Positions 7,047-9,283 of a stretch of 9,283 bases of DNA are shown piece after piece. Position numbers and translations under genes: made by a program. Each line of letters starts with the position of its first letter. The stretch's first letter is position 1. Origin of the DNA: a bacterium (GTDB taxonomy: Bacteria; SZUA-79; Acidulodesulfobacterales; Acidulodesulfobacteraceae); NCBI GenBank assembly GCA_021803845.1, contig JAJZLA010000036.1, positions 1 through 9,283 of the forward strand, in the 5' to 3' direction. Below the pieces are notes generated by a model. That model ran no database searches. It saw nothing but the letters and a program-made list of their open reading frames with translations, and had not been told where the DNA came from.

Positions 7047-8468
7047 TTATTGTTGTTTAATCTTTTCTATTTCTTCTTTGACGATCTTTTCTATAATTTC
7101 TGGAAGATAGGCTTTTACGGCTTCGGTTATTTGAGGTTTAATCTCGTCGATAGTCTTTTCTATGGCGTTTTTTAAATAATCTTCCAATTTAACGAGATTT
7201 TGTTCGTCTAAAATTTTCAAATTTAACTCTCCTTCGGATTTTTTAGTATTTATATTCATATCTGGTTTATATGCTTCAGGTTCGACGGCCTCCTCTTCAC
7301 TGCCTCCTCCTAAAGCTATATTAAAGCCGGCGAAAGGTTCCTCTGAATCTGAGGCGCTTGAAGCGTCGGAGGCATTTTTATTATGCTCCGTCTGAAGAGC
7401 TATGGAGTCGAACGATACCGCTGATTCGAAGGTTTCCGCCGGCGTGTTTAATTCAAATATTCCCGCAGGTTTATCGTATTCGGATATATTATCCCTCTCT
7501 GAAACTTCAGCGGCATTGTTAAACTGAGACGTTTCGGGTCGTCCGAAGATTTCCGCAGGCGCGTCGGCGAAAATCTGTTCGGGTTCCTGTTGCTGTTCCG
7601 GTTCGGGAGTTTTTTCGAGCGGTTCGAACCGTTCTTCCGGTTCTGCGGCTTTTGCATAAGGCGCAGGCAGTTCTTCAGGTTCTGCCGCTTCCGCATATGA
7701 TGCAAAAGGCGTTGCCTGTTCTTCATCCCTTGCTTCATTCTGAGCGGTAATTAATTCTATATCCGGAATTTCAGCGGCCGTCGCCGTCGGCGCGTCTTCT
7801 ATGATATAACTGCCGGGAGCATGGGGTTCGTCTTTTTTGTTTAGGTCCTGAAATTCTTTAAATATTGCGTCGTCTTTAAATAAATTTTCGAATGCCTGGC
7901 TTAATTCGGAAGATTCAAGGCTGTTATTTTCGTGTTCTTTATTATCGCCAAGGGTATCCACGGTATTCTCGGCGGCGGCTTTTGCGGCGGCATTTTCCTC
8001 TGTTTCTTTAATTTCGAAGGCTCCGATATCGTATATCTTTTCTCCCGCATTTCCAGTCTTTGCGGTATTGTCCGCGGCATCAGAAACGGCATTGCTTCCA
8101 TTAAGCGTTCTTTTTATTTTAGAAATAAAAGTTTCTTTATCGAAAGGCCTGTATATGAAACCGTCGGCTTTAAGTTTTATCAGTGTCTCTCTTTCATTGT
8201 CCGATAAATCCGACGGGACTAATAAAATCAGCGGTATATTAGAGAATTCCTTGCTTGTTTTTATTTCCGTTATGCTTTTTTTTATTTCGGTGTCGATAGT
8301 GTTGTAGCCTAATACGATTATATCGGGAATTAGGTTTTTAGCCGCTTTATAAATGGCGGTCGGTTCGCCGACAAGGGTAAGCTTAAATTCGGGATTATTG
8401 AGAAATATGGTGGCCACGGCTCTTTGCATTGACTCGCTTTCGTCTATAAAAATTAAATTATACGACAT
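7047..8468 (-). CDS. Pseudo-receiver protein with acidic disordered linker and C-terminal helical tail
   Basis: I cannot assign a characterised function to this 473-aa protein. Residues 1 to about 122 follow the CheY-like receiver pattern (NLIFIDES..., IPDIIVLG, IPLILLV, GFIYRPFD). The phospho-acceptor position is Gly54, the Thr/Ser position is Val84 and the Lys position is Arg107; only the acidic pair Asp9-Glu10 remains. Phosphorylation is therefore unlikely. Residues about 123-411 are low-complexity, rich in Glu, Ala, Asp and Pro with hardly any hydrophobic clusters, and include a 13-residue tandem repeat (258-296). Residues 412-473 return to an amphipathic helical pattern (LVKLEDYLKNAIEKTIDEIKP, then LPEIIEKIVKEEIEKIKQQ). 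There is no signal peptide or membrane segment, so it is cytoplasmic. By layout it resembles the polarity proteins PopZ and RomR; this is inference. GGGAGG (complement of 8478-8483) sets the start. nadC follows 10 bp later. Confidence 0.9.
   Translation of the reverse strand: MSYNLIFIDESESMQRAVATIFLNNPEFKLTLVGEPTAIYKAAKNLIPDIIVLGYNTIDTEIKKSITEIKTSKEFSNIPLILLVPSDLSDNERETLIKLKADGFIYRPFDKETFISKIKRTLNGSNAVSDAADNTAKTGNAGEKIYDIGAFEIKETEENAAAKAAAENTVDTLGDNKEHENNSLESSELSQAFENLFKDDAIFKEFQDLNKKDEPHAPGSYIIEDAPTATAAEIPDIELITAQNEARDEEQATPFASYAEAAEPEELPAPYAKAAEPEERFEPLEKTPEPEQQQEPEQIFADAPAEIFGRPETSQFNNAAEVSERDNISEYDKPAGIFELNTPAETFESAVSFDSIALQTEHNKNASDASSASDSEEPFAGFNIALGGGSEEEAVEPEAYKPDMNINTKKSEGELNLKILDEQNLVKLEDYLKNAIEKTIDEIKPQITEAVKAYLPEIIEKIVKEEIEKIKQQ
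7581..7697 (-). repeat. Three tandem 39-bp (13-residue) units in the acidic linker coding region
   Basis: Reading on the minus strand, the linker has three consecutive 13-codon units: YAEAAEPEELPAP, YAKAAEPEERFEP and LEKTPEPEQQQEP (7697-7659, 7658-7620, 7619-7581). The first two are near-identical over nine residues and share most bases. The third is more diverged but keeps the PEPE core. They look like an in-frame duplication series that lengthens the disordered linker without breaking the frame. Confidence 0.75.
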
Positions 8469-8477
8469 AATTTACCG

Positions 8478-8483
8478 CCTCCC
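8478..8483 (-). promoter_or_regulatory. Ribosome-binding site of the pseudo-receiver gene
   Basis: GGGAGG on the minus strand lies 9 nt before the ATG at 8468. It is one of the strongest Shine-Dalgarno sequences in the window and fixes the start of the 473-aa protein at the receiver-like MSYNLIFIDE. Confidence 0.8.
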
Positions 8484-8507
8484 AATGCTTTAAAACATTT
8501 GTTATTT

Positions 8508-8558
8508 TTGATATACTATAATTGTTCTTTGCCAATTTTATCTTAATTTTAATATTTT
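8508..8558. promoter_or_regulatory. Candidate divergent promoters in the pseudo-receiver / lptF gap
   Basis: The 122-bp gap between the two divergent genes must hold both promoters unless they lie further off. TTTGCCAA at 8529-8536 can be read both ways. On the minus strand TTGGCA (8535-8530) is followed after 16 bp by TATCAA (8513-8508). On the plus strand TTGCCA (8529-8534) is followed after 18 bp by TATTTT (8553-8558). Both -10 boxes are imperfect in a very A+T-rich region, where chance matches are common. A TATAAT at 8517-8522 has no good partner upstream. No operator was recognised. Confidence 0.3.
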
Positions 8559-8590
8559 TAAATAATATAGTCAATAATTTTAAAGCTATT

Positions 8591-9283
8591 ATGTCGACCA
8601 TAGACAGATATATATTTAAGCAGATGGTTTTTCCTTTCATCTTCGGACTTTTAGTATTTACGTTCAGCGTTACTATAAACCGAATTCTTTTGCTGACTCA
8701 GATGGTCCTTAATAAGGGCATAAGCATTTCGGCGGTATTAAAACTCGCAAGTTTAACTATACCGGATTTTATGATTATAACGCTTCCGGTGTCTTTTTTG
8801 CTTGCCCTCCTCACCGTGTTCGGAAAAATGACGCAGGATAACGAAATTATGGCGCTTAGGGCATCCGGAATAAGCATAGTCAAGCTTACTAAGCCGGTTT
8901 TATTGTTTGCGCTGATACCGCTTTCGTTTTCTATTCTTTTTTCCTTTTATATGGCGCCGAGATTTAATTTCTTTTTCAGGGTTCTTGCCGTAAAAGAGGT
9001 TAAAAAGGCGGCTCTTTCGGCGCTGAAAAAAAATTCCCTGACGAACAGGTTCGGAAACCTTAAAATCTTCGTGAAAAACGTTAATACGGATAAATCTACC
9101 ATGAAAGGCATTTTTATATTAAACAAAGTGCGCAATACGCCTGAAACTTTAATCGCTAAAAGCGGCAGCATAAAATACGACCAAAAGCTCAACACGCTGT
9201 CTTTTTATCTAAAAAAGGGAACTATCCAGAACCAGAATCCCGATTCGAAAAACTTCTGGCTCCTTCATTTTGATACCTATAAA
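8591..9283 (+). CDS. lptF: LptF/LptG-family lipopolysaccharide export permease, N-terminal part
   Basis: The frame is open from the ATG at 8591 to the window end (231 codons), so the 3' end is missing. LptF and LptG are the inner-membrane permeases of the LptB2FG transporter that extracts lipopolysaccharide and feeds it to the Lpt bridge. The start STIDRYIFKQMVFPFIFGLLVFTF is the typical YjgP/YjgQ N-terminus. Hydrophobic segments are visible at about residues 12-35, 55-78 and 102-122. Between the second and third lies FGKMTQDNEIMALRASGIS, the conserved cytoplasmic coupling-helix region that contacts LptB. From about residue 123 the sequence becomes the soluble periplasmic beta-jellyroll domain (GNLKIFVKNVNTDKSTMKGIFIL). 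LptF fits as the first gene of the usual lptF-lptG pair, but LptG cannot be excluded from this fragment. The Shine-Dalgarno sequence is weak. Confidence 0.88.
   Translation, partial: MSTIDRYIFKQMVFPFIFGLLVFTFSVTINRILLLTQMVLNKGISISAVLKLASLTIPDFMIITLPVSFLLALLTVFGKMTQDNEIMALRASGISIVKLTKPVLLFALIPLSFSILFSFYMAPRFNFFFRVLAVKEVKKAALSALKKNSLTNRFGNLKIFVKNVNTDKSTMKGIFILNKVRNTPETLIAKSGSIKYDQKLNTLSFYLKKGTIQNQNPDSKNFWLLHFDTYK

Noticed and set aside
7932..8207. Plus-strand open frame of 91 codons opposite the pseudo-receiver gene
   Set aside because: It lies opposite a gene with a strong ribosome-binding site and receiver-like pattern. The hydrophobic, glycine-rich look is what the complement of the Glu/Ala-rich linker codons gives.
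7047..8468. Ordinary response regulator or anti-sigma/chemotaxis protein
   Set aside because: The key receiver residues are missing and no DNA-binding, GGDEF, HD-GYP or other output domain is visible after the receiver.

Overview
The window is a stretch of bacterial chromosome, rather A+T-rich by eye, densely packed with complete housekeeping genes and cut at both ends inside genes. An LptF/LptG-type lipopolysaccharide export permease means a Gram-negative (diderm) cell. The order rpoN - hpf - rapZ is the one familiar from Proteobacteria and the former Deltaproteobacteria. A long-form HPF, an archaeal/cyanobacterial-type S-adenosylhomocysteinase, a type III pantothenate kinase and a nadC-birA-coaX cluster fit a deltaproteobacterial (Desulfobacterota-like) genome best. 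That placement is inference; no rRNA or marker tree is available here.

Layout. (1) 2-1940, plus strand: the 3' end of rpoN (sigma-54), a 167-bp MITE-like palindromic element, hpf (ribosome hibernation factor) and rapZ (nucleotide-binding/RNA adaptor). (2) 1946-4511, plus strand: a well-formed sigma-70-type promoter, metK and ahcY, which make S-adenosylmethionine and clear the S-adenosylhomocysteine left after methyl transfer. (3) 8468-4526, minus strand, converging on ahcY with only 14 bp between the stops: a 473-aa pseudo-receiver protein, nadC, birA and coaX. The last three serve NAD, biotin-protein and coenzyme A supply. (4) 8591-9283, plus strand: the 5' part of an lptF/lptG-family gene, divergent from the pseudo-receiver gene across a 122-bp A+T-rich gap.

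Most of the window is ordinary metabolism. Two things stand out. The first is the 473-aa protein at 7047-8468. Its N-terminal receiver-like domain has lost the phospho-acceptor Asp, the Thr/Ser and the Lys. A roughly 290-residue acidic Glu/Ala/Pro-rich linker follows, and the protein ends in a conserved-looking amphipathic helical tail. That layout recalls bacterial polarity or scaffold proteins (PopZ, RomR) more than a phospho-switch. The second is the palindromic element at 355-521, with 15-bp perfect terminal inverted repeats, a possible 5-bp target duplication (TAACT) and two nested inner palindromes, sitting between rpoN and hpf. No CRISPR array, tRNA, rRNA, prophage or defence gene was seen.
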